Shown piece by piece: positions 25,528-34,802 of a stretch of DNA of 64,000 bases (position 1 is the stretch's first letter; the number at the start of each line of letters is the position of its first letter). This DNA is from Streptomyces sp. NBC_00569 (GTDB lineage: Bacteria; Actinomycetota; Actinomycetes; Streptomycetales; Streptomycetaceae). The stretch spans positions 9,851,001 to 9,915,000 of the forward strand of contig NZ_CP107783.1 of the NCBI RefSeq assembly GCF_036345255.1, written 5' to 3'. The notes beneath the pieces are model-generated. The model made no database searches and had not been told where the DNA came from. It saw only the letters and a program-made list of their open reading frames with translations. A program made the translations under genes and the position numbers.

Positions 25528-26616
25528 GTGCAGCAGAGCAAAGCCCAGTGGATTCCCGCCGGCGTGATCGTGCTGGCCGTAGTGGTCGACCTGGTGACCC
25601 CGACCGAGGTGACGTCGGCCCCGCTCATCATGGCGGCGCCCGTCGCAGCAGCCCCGCTCCTGTCGCTGTTGGGCATCATCTGGGTGGGCCTCGCGTCGAT
25701 GGCCGTCCATGCGGGGCTCGCCTGGGTGGACGGCACCTTCGGCTGGCACCGCGGTCTGGCCAACCAGTTCACCCTGTTGGCCGTGACCCTGCTGGCCATC
25801 TTCATCAACCGCACCCTGAAGAGGCACAACATCAGGACCCGGCGTGCTCAGCACGTAGCGGCCGTCGCCCAGCGCGCCGTGCTGCCCAGACCGCCGCCGC
25901 GGCTGGGAGACCTGTACATTGCCGCCCGGTACGTGCCCGCCGAGGACGAGGCCATGATCGGCGGCGATCTGTACGTCGTACAGGACACCCCGTACGGCAC
26001 ACGGGTCCTCGTCGGCGACGTACGGGGCAAGGGCCTGGGCGCCGTGAGCGCGGTCTGCGCCGATCTCGGCGCGTTCAGGTACGCCGCGGACGAGGCCGAG
26101 GACCTCGCACAGCTCGTGCGCTCGCTGGAGCAGGCACTACTGCGTGAGGGCGGGCGGCGCGGAGGCCTCGAACAGGAAGAGGGATTCACCACCGCCCTCA
26201 TCGCGGAGTTTCCCGCGGACCTCAGCGCCGTACGCATCGTCAACCGCGGCCATCCGCCGCCCCTGCTCCTCGACGCACAGGGCTCGGCCACCGTCCTCGA
26301 ACCCTCTCAGGAAGTGCCTCCGCTGGGGATGGGGGTGCTGGGCAACTGGTCCGCACCGGTCGACACCTTTGCGTTCCCGCCCGGCGCGACGCTCCTGTGC
26401 TACACGGACGGCATCACCGAGTCCCGGGACGAGGAAGGCAACTTCTACGACGCTGCGACGCGTCTGCCCGTTCTGCTGCGGCACCGCGCCCGGTCCGGCG
26501 AGCACACCACACCGGCCCAGGTCCTCGACATGCTGATCCATGACGTACGGCGCCACTCCGGCGGCCGGCCCCAGGACGACCAGGCGCTCCTCGCGCTGCG
26601 TCGCTCAGCGCTGTGA
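25528..26616 (+). CDS. membrane PP2C/SpoIIE-type serine/threonine phosphatase
   Basis: A 362-residue protein. Two to three hydrophobic segments at the N-terminus (WIPAGVIVLAVVVDLV, a second around LLSLLGIIWVGLASMAV, and a third around FTLLAVTLLAIFIN) precede a cytoplasmic SpoIIE/PP2C phosphatase domain. Metal-binding motifs are visible as MIGGDLYVVQ, VLVGDVRGKGLGAV, LLCYTDGITESRDEEG and RPQDDQALLAL. Many Streptomyces paralogues of this type act on anti-anti-sigma factors. GTG 25528 (or 25525) is preferred because GGGGGAG lies directly upstream. Frames open further upstream (to 25198) but with no ribosome binding site and unconvincing sequence, leaving 25123-25527 without a supported gene. Confidence 0.8.
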   Translation: MQQSKAQWIPAGVIVLAVVVDLVTPTEVTSAPLIMAAPVAAAPLLSLLGIIWVGLASMAVHAGLAWVDGTFGWHRGLANQFTLLAVTLLAIFINRTLKRHNIRTRRAQHVAAVAQRAVLPRPPPRLGDLYIAARYVPAEDEAMIGGDLYVVQDTPYGTRVLVGDVRGKGLGAVSAVCADLGAFRYAADEAEDLAQLVRSLEQALLREGGRRGGLEQEEGFTTALIAEFPADLSAVRIVNRGHPPPLLLDAQGSATVLEPSQEVPPLGMGVLGNWSAPVDTFAFPPGATLLCYTDGITESRDEEGNFYDAATRLPVLLRHRARSGEHTTPAQVLDMLIHDVRRHSGGRPQDDQALLALRRSAL

Positions 26617-26884
26617 CCGCCTCCCTGTATCCGGGAGAGGACTCTCGGCCCTGGCGCCGGCCCGCCGGTTTCCCCCGATCCAGCGGGCCCACGCTCGCCG
26701 GGGCGACGCACCGCTGGGCGCGACGCCGCTTCTGTGTGGGCGAGAGCCGGTGTTTCGGCAACGAGATGGGGAGCCGCCGTGCCTGATGGCAGGGGACATG
26801 CCGCTAGTGGCGTAATCGAGGCTTTGGGCTGTCGGGCCGGTCACGCTGTGCTGCGTCGATCACGGTGATGTCAGGAGCCCGTGG

Positions 26885-27160
26885 GTGTACAGGTCGCGTG
26901 AGTGGATCTTTGAGTGGATCCGTCGTGATCGCCGGTCGGATCCGACGGTCTCGGGGCGGATGCCGGCTCAGCGGTACAAGGTGTCGCGGAACACCGTGGC
27001 GAGGCCGCTGGTGCCTCCGACGCCTTCAAGGTGGAAGAAGTCGCTCCCGTGCAAGAGCATGGGGGAGCCGGTGAAGGCTTCATCGACGCCGTGCTGCACG
27101 AGGACCGTCAGACGTGGAAGATGCAGAAGCACACCGTCGACCGGGTTCTTCGCCGATCCT
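26885..27160 (+). pseudogene. IS21-family transposase (IstA) N-terminal remnant
   Basis: The frame from 26885 reads [19 protein letters not shown] and [14 protein letters not shown], the helix-turn-helix of IS21-type IstA. After about 27020 the homology continues in another frame as [17 protein letters not shown] and [10 protein letters not shown] (27073-27157). It then fades, so the gene is frameshifted and truncated. No IstB partner or element ends were seen. The 26617-26884 stretch before it holds a weak 5-bp hairpin (26621-26637) and nothing else recognisable. Confidence 0.6.
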
Positions 27161-27366
27161 CGGCTCTGCACCACCATCGCCGGCCGGATCAGGTTCCGCT
27201 GCACACTCGTCCAGACCGGCACCGAGTGCTGCCGCTTCCAGGCCACCGAGCCGGAACGGCACCACGCGGCGCGGTGAAGCATCTGCCCGCACGAGCCGGA
27301 GCAGTTGCGGCGGATGCACCTTAGGGCCCTCAGTAGGCTGACGCGTCGAGCAAAGGAGCGCTGCAC

Positions 27367-28488
27367 ATGAGTTTCCGCGTGAAGGCGATCACCCGTGAGG
27401 AGCATCTGGCGTTCGTCAAGGCCCTGCCCTCGGCGAGTCACATGCAGGTTCCTTCCTGGGGGGATGTGAAACCGGACTGGCGGGCGGAGAGCCTGGGCTG
27501 GTTCGACGGCGACGGCCGTCTCGTCGGTGTGGGGCTGGTGCTGTTCAGGCCGTTGCCGAAGCTCAAGCGGTACCTCGCCTATCTGCCCGAAGGGCCGGTC
27601 ATCGCATGGGACGCGCCGGATCTTCAGCGATGGCTGGAGCCGATGCTCACCTATCTCAAGGCCCAGGGCGCTTTCTCGGTGAAGATGGGCCCGCCCGTCG
27701 TCGCCCGCCGCTGGAGCGCGGAGGCGGTCAAGGCCGCGATCGCGGACCCGCAGGCCAGACAACTGTGTGATGCCAAGGCCACCACACACGAGCCGCTGGC
27801 CTTCGACGTCGCTGACCGGCTTCGGCGGATGGGCTGGCAGCAGACCGAGCCCGGCGGCGAGGACGGCTTCGCCGCCGGTCAGCCACGGTATGTGTTCCAA
27901 GTTCCCTTCGCGGGCCGCTCGCTGGAGGACATCGAGCGCGGCCTCAACCAGCAGTGGCGCCGTAACATCAAGAAGGCCGAGAAGGCAGGCGTCAAGGTCG
28001 TCCTAGGCGGCTACGACGAACTGCCCGCCTTCTACGACATCTACGTGGAGACCGCCGAACGCGACCGGTTCATCCCGCGCCCGCTGGCCTACTTCCAGCG
28101 CATGTGGACCGTGCTCACGGCCGAGGACCCCAACCGCATGCGGCTCTACCTCGCCCACCACGACGGCGAAGTGCTCGCGGCAGCGACGATGCTGACCGTC
28201 GGTGAGCACGTCTGGTACTCCTACGGCGCCTCCACCAACCGAAAGCGCGAGGTCCAGCCGAACAACGCGATCCAGTGGCGGATGATGTCCGACGCTCATG
28301 AGCTCGGCGCGAGCATCTACGACTTCCGCGGCATCACCGACACCCTGGAGGAGAGCAACCACCTCCTGGGCCTGCTCCGGTTCAAAGTCGGCACCGGCGG
28401 TGAGGCGGTGGAATACCTCGGCGAATGGGACTTCCCGCTCAACAAGTTCCTGCACAAGGCCCTCGACCTCTACATGTCCCGCCGCTGA
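27367..28488 (+). CDS. femX: FemX-like lipid II:glycine glycyltransferase (FemABX family)
   Basis: A 373-residue FemABX peptidyltransferase (double GNAT fold). Members use aminoacyl-tRNA to add amino acids to the lipid II stem peptide. In Streptomyces FemX adds the single bridging glycine. Features are SASHMQVPSWGDVKPDW near the N-terminus, the segment RYLAYLPEGPVIAWDAPDL, LNQQWRRNIKKAEKAGVKV with the typical basic helix, and VWYSYGASTNRKREVQPNN followed by DFRGITDTLEESNHLLGLLR. ATG 27367 follows AAAGGAGC. It acts at the inner face of the cell membrane. It is isolated from other cell-wall genes here. A paralogue with changed specificity is possible. Confidence 0.82.
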   Translation: MSFRVKAITREEHLAFVKALPSASHMQVPSWGDVKPDWRAESLGWFDGDGRLVGVGLVLFRPLPKLKRYLAYLPEGPVIAWDAPDLQRWLEPMLTYLKAQGAFSVKMGPPVVARRWSAEAVKAAIADPQARQLCDAKATTHEPLAFDVADRLRRMGWQQTEPGGEDGFAAGQPRYVFQVPFAGRSLEDIERGLNQQWRRNIKKAEKAGVKVVLGGYDELPAFYDIYVETAERDRFIPRPLAYFQRMWTVLTAEDPNRMRLYLAHHDGEVLAAATMLTVGEHVWYSYGASTNRKREVQPNNAIQWRMMSDAHELGASIYDFRGITDTLEESNHLLGLLRFKVGTGGEAVEYLGEWDFPLNKFLHKALDLYMSRR

Positions 28489-28626
28489 TCCACCTCCGTC
28501 TTGCGAGGAGGCGACGGCGTTCACGCCGGGGGAATTGCATCCTGGTGTCGCGGCGCGGAGCGCCGGTGCCTCCGGTCCGTGGGCCGCACATGGCTGCCGG
28601 CGGAGCCTCGGGCATGCGGACGGGGC

Positions 28627-29286
28627 TCAGCTCGGGGCCGCCCGATCTGCTCCCGACTGCCTGCGTTCGAGGTCACGAGCGATTCGCTGCTCGAGCGTGG
28701 TCCGGCAGTGCGGCCACTCGGCCGCGGTGATCGAAAAGATCGCGGAATCACGGAGCAGACCCTCCTCGCCCGGTGCCCACGAGCGGGACCAGTTGCGCAG
28801 CACACCCTCGAAGTGTGCTCCCACCCCTGAGATCGCGGCCCGGCAACGGCTGTTGCGCGCGTCCGTCTTCAAGTCGAGGCGCGCCACCTTCCAGGTCTCG
28901 AACGCGTGCCGGAACAGCAGGTACTTGGCCTCGGTATTCACTCCCGTGCCCTGGGCCGCCGCAGCCAGCCAGGTGAAACCGACCTCGATCGCGCACAGAC
29001 CGTCTCCTGCCGGCCACCACCGCGGATCCCAGTAGGCCGTGACTCCGACCGCCCGCCCCGATACACGCTCAACCTGCGCGTACGGGGCCAGCTTCCCGGC
29101 AGCGGAGCGCGCGAGCTGAGCAGTGATGTACCCCTCGACCTCACGCGCCGTCGGCACCCACGTGAACCGGTATGAACTGCGGTCCTCCTCCGCTGCCACA
29201 GCCAAGTCCGCCGCGTGGCGGTGATCCAGTGGTTCAAGACGCACGAGCGCGCCCTCCAGAACCGGTCCCTCCAGCATGAAACTCAT
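28627..29286 (-). CDS. GNAT-family N-acetyltransferase (RimJ/RimL-like)
   Basis: A 219-residue acetyltransferase. [19 protein letters not shown] and YTAR-like central strands precede [20 protein letters not shown] (acetyl-CoA-binding loop, with QGTGVN in place of RGxGxG). [30 protein letters not shown] follows, as three adjoining blocks typical of RimJ-type proteins. Two ATGs (29286 and 29277) are possible. The upstream one overlaps a TGA stop of a preceding frame as ATGA, suggesting coupling to a small upstream gene that I could not delimit. Function unknown. Confidence 0.75.
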   Translation of the reverse strand: MSFMLEGPVLEGALVRLEPLDHRHAADLAVAAEEDRSSYRFTWVPTAREVEGYITAQLARSAAGKLAPYAQVERVSGRAVGVTAYWDPRWWPAGDGLCAIEVGFTWLAAAAQGTGVNTEAKYLLFRHAFETWKVARLDLKTDARNSRCRAAISGVGAHFEGVLRNWSRSWAPGEEGLLRDSAIFSITAAEWPHCRTTLEQRIARDLERRQSGADRAAPS

Positions 29287-29796
29287 GAGTCATCACTTCG
29301 GTCTCGACGAAGATTGTCCGGGCCGAACCACAGGGTCCCAGAGCCATCGCGCCATGTCCCGCGAGATTCTTCAGGGGCCAGGTACGCCCTGACACGCTTC
29401 GGCAGTTGAGGACGTACGAGCTGTACCTCGGCACGGGAACCCGGGTCCTTGCGACGGCACCTGGGCGCGTGCCTGATCCGGACTCCGTGAGCCGCGGCAC
29501 GACAGCTGTCACCCCGGCGGGCTCGTTGCCGCGGTGCGTACCGGCTTCGGCTCGGACAGGTCCGGCAGCGGACGGCGCCGCGGGGACGACCAGGCCGTCC
29601 GGGTGCGAGGCAGAGCGCGCCGGTCGGCCGCCACGGGGTGACGTGGCGCGGCTGGCGCGCGCACCACCGCCAGGCGGCATGCGCGAGCCGTCCATCTGGT
29701 TGCCCGGTGATGGACGGCTCGCGACGCGGGCGTTCAGAGATCAAGGTCGGCAGCGGCAACATAAGCGTCCTGGGCCGCTGGACGACACCGGCCGTG
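29287..29796. other. gene-poor stretch before the tRNA-like sequence
   Basis: The only hint of coding is a minus-strand frame ending at 29283 with RVRAYLAPEESRGTWRDGSG and TLWFGPDNLRR (about 29290-29400). Its stop overlaps the acetyltransferase start, but no credible start codon is seen. The upstream part of that frame is low-complexity Arg/Pro-rich translation. Nothing else is recognisable. Confidence 0.3.
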
Positions 29797-29891
29797 ACCG
29801 GCGGCGGGATTCGAACCCGCGTTGCTCTCTTGACAGGAGAAGGAGCCGCAACCTGCGCACCTGAACGAAGGTCACCGTAACCGTCGCCGGT
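29797..29891 (-). tRNA. tRNA-Asp(GTC)-like sequence, irregular
   Basis: On the minus strand a perfect T arm (GCGGG-TTCGAAT-CCCGC, 29804-29820) is followed by CGCCGGT, which pairs with ACCGGCG at the other end (29885-29891). An anticodon-like arm CTC-CTGTCAA-GAG has anticodon GTC (29832-29834). The span is about 95 nt, roughly 20 nt too long, with no convincing D arm and no encoded CCA. It could be a damaged tRNA-Asp, an insertion-interrupted gene or a tRNA relic at an attachment site. Confidence 0.4.
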
Positions 29892-30387
29892 GCGGGAGGC
29901 ATCCGATTTTTTGGTCGGGCTCGGTCGAGCATGGTGGCATCCCAGCCGTGGAGGGGCGAGGCCTACTTGCCGGTCAAAGGCGCCCGTCTGGAGTCGCTGA
30001 TCCCCTTGAACGGGCGCGGCGGTGGCATGTCGAAGCGGCGCTCGCCCGCCTGATGTCACGTCTCGTCACGAGCGCTGGGCGAGGACACCGTCGTGGCGGA
30101 AGTGCCGGGGACTTCGATGAGACGGCCAGGGTGAACAGAGAGCGCGAACAGCGTGGCCCCCTACAAGGCCAGTGGCGGCCTCGCAGGATCTGAGGTGGTC
30201 CGCTGCTGCGGTGGGTGGACGTGATCGTATGTGCGGGACGGATGAAGTCCATCGACGCGCACTGGATGATGGTGGTCGAAGCATCTGCAGTACTTCAACG
30301 GCCGCTTGGTTCGGACAACGGCATGGCCGGTGCAAGGCACGCATAATCTTGGGCCTGTTGGAGGCATTCGCCGATCGGCGGGGAGCG
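29892..30387. other. no recognisable gene
   Basis: About 500 bp between the tRNA-like sequence and the beta-propeller gene. Short frames exist on both strands but none has a credible start, codon pattern or known motif. Nothing further can be said. Confidence 0.3.
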
Positions 30388-31596
30388 ATGGCTATGAAGC
30401 GGATCAGGAAGAGACGCCTTCGGCAGGTGCGGCCTGTCTGGCAGGTACCGGGGGCCCCGGGCAGGACTCACGACGCTGTGGGCGATTGGCGCACAGCGCG
30501 ACTGGTGATCCGAGGGCGTCCGGATGGGCTGCACGGATACGACCTGGAGACCGGTGAACCCCGCTGGTCCTGGATCGCTCCGGACCACAGGCTGTTGCTC
30601 GCCATGAGCCGCACGGCCGTGGGCGGGGTGGGCCTGGCTGTCCACGCTGACGAGAACGGTCCGGGTGAGTGGCCCGCCACGTGCACCGTCACCGCTTTCA
30701 GCACTGATGACGGCAACGTGTTGTGGTCCGTTCCCTATGACTTCAGCAACGAGCCCTGGACGTACGACTACGACCGCTTCGCCGGCGCCATCGCCCTCGC
30801 CCCGGACCGGGCCGTCGTCCTGACGCAAGGAAGGCCCGCGGCCCACGCACTGAGCAGCGGGAACACCGTCTGGCCGCCGATAGCACCCCTGAAAGGGGAC
30901 AGCCGGCTCGCGGTCTGCGGGCACGGCATCGTCCAGATCGGGCTCGCCGACGGCGACGTCACCGTCCGGTGCCTCGACGCCTCCGAGGGCTCCATCCGCT
31001 GGGAAACCAGGCCGGACACCGGCGGGCCCGTCAGGGAGGTCCAGGTGCTGCTCGAGGATCCCCTGGCCATCCTCTGTCTGGGAAAGGGACGCCGTGGGGT
31101 AGAGATGCTGCTGGTCCTTGACAGCAAGGACGGACGGCCAACCGCCCGGATACCGGTCCACGGCCCGCACGGTGAGCTGCGCGTCCAGTCCACGTACGGG
31201 CTGCTGGACGACCAGCCGGTGGCGGCCGTCGGGGACTTGCTGGTCGCCATGGTCCGTCCCCCGGGTACCTACGGCGACCATCTGACCGCGTTCACCCTCG
31301 ATCGCGGAACGCCGCGTTGGACATGGCGGTCCGAGGGAACGATCAGCGGCGTCTTTGCGTCCGGCGACAGTGTCGTGGCGGTGAGCAAATGGGAATCCTC
31401 GGAGGGGCCGGACGGCACCGTCCATGTTCACCAGCTCAACGGCGCCACCGGCGTGGTGAGGGCGGTGCGCCGACTGCGTGGATATCAAGCCGGCATGCGC
31501 GGCCGGTATCACCTCGATGGAGACCGGCGCCTCGTGCGCGTTTCCCACTGGGGGGAAGGGGCTTGGCATCCGGCCCAGATGTTCCGATTGCGCTGA
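30388..31596 (+). CDS. PQQ-like beta-propeller repeat protein
   Basis: A 402-residue protein, mostly beta-propeller blades of the PQQ/BamB type. Repeated motifs include LVIRGRPDGLHGYDLETGE-PRW, AFSTDDGNVLW, LDASEGSIRWETR and FTLDRGTPRWTWRS, each ending in the typical Gly-x-x-x-Trp. There is no signal peptide or membrane segment, only a basic N-terminus (KRIRKRRLRQ), so it is probably cytoplasmic. ATG 30388 has GGGGAG just upstream. ATG 30394 is equally possible. Function unknown. Propellers of this sort usually bind proteins. Confidence 0.7.
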   Translation: MAMKRIRKRRLRQVRPVWQVPGAPGRTHDAVGDWRTARLVIRGRPDGLHGYDLETGEPRWSWIAPDHRLLLAMSRTAVGGVGLAVHADENGPGEWPATCTVTAFSTDDGNVLWSVPYDFSNEPWTYDYDRFAGAIALAPDRAVVLTQGRPAAHALSSGNTVWPPIAPLKGDSRLAVCGHGIVQIGLADGDVTVRCLDASEGSIRWETRPDTGGPVREVQVLLEDPLAILCLGKGRRGVEMLLVLDSKDGRPTARIPVHGPHGELRVQSTYGLLDDQPVAAVGDLLVAMVRPPGTYGDHLTAFTLDRGTPRWTWRSEGTISGVFASGDSVVAVSKWESSEGPDGTVHVHQLNGATGVVRAVRRLRGYQAGMRGRYHLDGDRRLVRVSHWGEGAWHPAQMFRLR

Positions 31597-31617
31597 CACT
31601 GAATACGCCTGATACGC

Positions 31618-31791
31618 GAGGGCAAAGCGATCTGCTGGCGCGGGATCGATCTCGACTGGCTTCGCGTCCAAGGCACCGCTGTCCGCACCTGCCGCGATTG
31701 CGCAGAGGAGACTGGCTTCGCCGCCGGGACGATCAGCTATGTGGCCCGGCGGCACGACAATGCCCGGTGGCCGGACGAAGGCCGAGCGCTC
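31618..31791 (+). other. possible DNA-binding protein fragment
   Basis: One frame reads AICWRGIDLDWLRVQGTAV, then RTCRDCAEETGFAAGTISYV and ARRHDNARW. A Cys-x2-Cys pair and a helix-turn-helix-like pattern suggest a piece of a DNA-binding protein. There is no start codon, and the rest of 31597-31995 is unrecognisable. This is tentative only. Confidence 0.25.
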
Positions 31792-31995
31792 ACACGTTTG
31801 GGCCGGGATCGACTTGTTCGGCGAGATGCGTCGCCACGGGCTTGTATCAGTCGCCGGGTTCGCGCTTCGTTGTCGCCCGCGCTGACCCCGAAGACATATC
31901 GGCCCGACACCACAGTCGCGTGAGCGACGGGGAGTTGTTCCAATCCTGTTCTGTAGGTGTACAGATAGCGCGGTGTGACGGGCAACAGGGCTCGA

Positions 31996-32535
31996 TCACG
32001 GGTGCGCCGCGAAGACGTGGGCGACGGCTCCGCCACTGAAGACGGTGGTGCTCGTCGGCTCGATGGTGAGCGGTGCCGGGAGCCGCTCGCCCGCACCCAG
32101 GACGACCGGGTGGATGACAAGGCGGTACTCGTCGATCAAGCCGGTCCCGACCAGTGATCGGGCGAACCGTGCCCCGCCGTGGGCGAGCAGGTATCCGTCG
32201 GAGCGCTCTTGCTTGAGCCGCGTGACGGCTTCGGCCAGGTCTCCGGCGACGATCGTCGTCTCGCCCCACTGCGGAGACGCGAGCGAGTCCGAGAACACCA
32301 CCTTGGGGATCGCGTTCATCGGCTTGGCGAGCGGCCCGGAGGCGCCGGGCCAGTAGGCGGCCATCGCCGCGTACGTGGTGGCACCCATGAGGTGAGCGCC
32401 GGCATTGCTCACGGTCTCGACAATCCAGCTGAGGGCGTCATCGGAGTCTCCCGCAGTGATCCAATCGGAGCTCCCGTCAATCGGTGCGACGTAGCCGTCG
32501 AGCGAGACAGACATCTTGAGGACCAGTGAGGCCAT
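31996..32535 (-). CDS. dihydrofolate-reductase-like (RibD C-terminal) protein
   Basis: A 179-residue protein of the RibD C-terminal/DHFR-like family, common in actinobacteria as putative NADPH-dependent reductases. The N-terminus SLVLKMSVSLDGYVAPIDGS is diagnostic. It is followed by GAHLMGATTYAAMAAYWPG, KVVFSDSLASPQW, YLLAHGGARFARSLVGTGLI and DEYRLVIHPVVLGAGERL. ATG 32535 has GGAAG upstream. Longer open frame upstream is not conserved. Physiological substrate unknown. Confidence 0.85.
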   Translation of the reverse strand: MASLVLKMSVSLDGYVAPIDGSSDWITAGDSDDALSWIVETVSNAGAHLMGATTYAAMAAYWPGASGPLAKPMNAIPKVVFSDSLASPQWGETTIVAGDLAEAVTRLKQERSDGYLLAHGGARFARSLVGTGLIDEYRLVIHPVVLGAGERLPAPLTIEPTSTTVFSGGAVAHVFAAHP

Positions 32536-32692
32536 GCGCTGCTTCCTTCGCGGGACGAACGACACGAACTGTTCGAGAACATGGTGGTGCAGAAAAGGCC
32601 CTGTTGTTGTGACAGTTGAGACATCACCCCTGCCCGAAAGGAAGTCCACACGCCGAATGCACCTCCCCGCAATCCGACCTGACGAAGTACCA

Positions 32693-33945
32693 CTATTGGC
32701 CGGAAAGCGATTGGTGCGTATCGCGGTCAGCTGAGTCCGCCGGGTCGGTTGTGGACGCGGTGGGCTTGTTGCGCGGACGGTTGCCTGCCGTGACGACCAC
32801 GGCCGCGGCGAGCGCCATGGCCGCGGACAGGGCGGTGAATCCGGTCGAGAAGGTCGCGACCTGTGCGGCGAGGCCGAGCAGTAGGGACCCGAGGCCGGTT
32901 CCGGAGTCGTAGCCGATGTTCCAGGCGACGGAAGTGGTCTGCCGGTTCTCGGCACCGGCGTCGGCAAGGGCTTGCACGAGGGTGATGCTCTGCACCCCTC
33001 CGTACGCTGCCCCCAGCAGGACGAGACCGGCCGGCAGTCCGGCGAGAGGGGGTTGGCCGGAGCGGACGGCGACGGCGATGAGGGCCAGGCCGGCGCAGGC
33101 GGTGATCAGGAGGATGCAGGTCAACGGGCGGGGTGCGAAGCGGTCCGCCAGGACTCCGCAGACCCAGCGGGCACCCGCGGCGGTGGCGGTGAAGAGGAAC
33201 AGCGCCGTCACGGCCAGAGCCGGACGGCCGGCGAACTGGGGAGTGAAGGTCAGGACCGCACCTCCGGCTGATGTCACCAACAGCAGGGTGCCCAGGGGCA
33301 GCAGGATGCGGCGGAGCACCGTGGTCGTAGGGGCGGCTGCGGCTGCCTGCTCCGGTGAGGGCGTCATGGTGCGGGCGTCGACCGCGCGCCCGAGGCCGCG
33401 GGTGAACGGCAGGGCGAGGACGGGCAGTGCACCGCAGGCGATGATCACCGGGAGGGTGAGTGTCGCGGCCAGGGCCGGGGCGGCCGGGGTCAGCACCATC
33501 TGGGGCAGGGCGAGGGCCAGGCCGTACAGGCCGATGGCCGCTCCTTGGCGTCCGGGGGAGCGAGCATCGCTGCGGCGGTGGAGCCGCACACGGTGATGAT
33601 GCCGAAGCCGAGCCCCCGCAGGGCGGTGGTGAGCAGGATCGCCCACAGGCTGTCGCTGAACGCCTGCACCGGCGCCGGCAGGCCGAGCAGCAGGGTCCCC
33701 AGGGCAAGGGTGCGTGGCCAGCCCAGCCTGCGCAGCGCTGTCTTGACGAGGAGCTGGGCCAGGACGGTGGTGGCCATCAGTGTGGCGGTGACGAGTCCGG
33801 CACCGAACTCATCGGCGCCTCCGTGCACGGCCCACTGCGGGGAGACGGGCAGCAGGAGCGCGAAGCCCGAGAGGCAGAAGAACACCAGCAGGAGCAGGTG
33901 CCGTATGCCGGGGGCGGTGGTGACGGACGTCTTCGTGCGTGTCAT
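32693..33945 (-). pseudogene. MFS transporter with a frameshift
   Basis: A 12-helix major facilitator split between two frames. The first (33945 to about 33555) starts MTRTKTSVTTAPGIRHLLLL and runs to GSTAAAMLAPPDA. The second resumes GRQGAAIGLYGLALALPQMV and ends at 32693. In between the DNA reads CTCCCCCGGACG (33552-33563 region), where one base is missing from a C/G run relative to the expected LAPPGRQGAA. A sequencing error in the homopolymer is possible. If the deletion is real, the gene is inactivated after about 130 residues. The start ATG overlaps an upstream stop codon (ATGA). Confidence 0.75.
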
Positions 33946-34413
33946 GGGCAGTCGTGCTTTCTGCGCCGCCGCTGTGGGCTGACGTAGGAGTCGGGTGGAG
34001 TGGGCCGGACGGCGCGGACCTCGCCGGTGGGCGCAGTGGCGACGTCGTCGACCTTCACCCGAGCCGTCGGTGTCGCGCGGTTCAGGTCGGTCGCGTATTG
34101 AACGATGAGCGCTGAGGGCATCGGCACGGGTGTGGCAGGGTCAGCGCTTTCATTCTCACTGGTCGAACGGACCATACCCGTCGGCTTCTTGCTCCCGCTG
34201 GGCTGTCCATCGCCCACAGGCACGCTCGCCGCCCCGCGTTCGCCGACAAGTCCCGCCGGACCGGCCCTGGTTGTGGGCCGGGGGCGGTGTCGGGAGGTCT
34301 CGGGGCTGCCGGTGTCAGCAGCCGGGAGAACGTCAGTTCTCGCAGGTCACAGGGCATGTCTGTCGTTGAGGCACCCGCAGGCGGCCACCGGTCCGTGGAT
34401 CCGGCTTCAAAAC
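33946..34413. other. intergenic region with a possible minus-strand gene tail
   Basis: A minus-strand frame ending at 33942 contains SALIVQYATDLNRATPTARV and then VKVDDVATAPTGEVRAVRP. Its stop overlaps the MFS start as ATGA, suggesting it is the tail of a coupled gene, but it fades into non-coding sequence by about 34150. No family was recognised. Confidence 0.3.
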
Positions 34414-34443
34414 TTGAGCACAAATTACACACATCTCTATCTT
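34414..34443 (+). promoter_or_regulatory. candidate sigma-70-type promoter of the exopolysaccharide locus
   Basis: TTGAGC (34414-34419), an 18-bp spacer, and TATCTT (34438-34443), within the only clearly AT-rich stretch of this region (34400-34510). It lies about 360 bp before the first locus gene and points towards it. A half DasR-like motif TGGTCTAGA follows at 34458-34466. Confidence 0.4.
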
Positions 34444-34652
34444 CAGATGGGCCCCGATGGTCTAGATTGACGCTGCTTCACAAGCACGGACACTGAGCGA
34501 CAAATGGTGAACTGTTAGGTCTGGCGCCACGGACGGCCGGTTGCAGCGTTTCCGGCGGCCGGACGCGGGGGGATCGAGTCCTGGCGGCTCGCAACTCTGC
34601 TGATGTCAGGGCGGGTTGTGCCCGTGGTGCTGAAGTGGCCGGGGTGTGATGC

Positions 34653-34760
34653 GCGGAGGGCGGGGGCCTTCCGTGGGGGAAGAACAGCGCGGCGCGGGGG
34701 CGGGGGCCCCGAGGGGAGGAAGCGTGCGGGGGGCGGGGGCCTCCCGGGGGGAGGAACAGT
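34653..34760 (+). repeat. three tandem GC-rich repeats in the exopolysaccharide leader
   Basis: Three imperfect direct repeats of roughly 35-37 bp, starting near 34653, 34693 and 34726, each begin GCGG-GGGCGGGGGCC. The first and third close with a short self-complementary piece and GGAAGAACAG or GGAGGAACAG, and the second with GGAGGAAGCG. Small stems such as CTTCC/GGAAG and CCTCCC/GGGAGG can form in each. They end 43 bp before the first gene. Confidence 0.6.
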
Positions 34761-34802
34761 GTTGGGCGAACACGTCGAACCACTGGGGACCTGGGGGGTT
34801 CT

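Noticed and set aside
29406..29864. 152-residue plus-strand frame
   Set aside because: Runs through the tRNA-like sequence, has Arg/Pro-rich low-complexity composition and no ribosome binding site.
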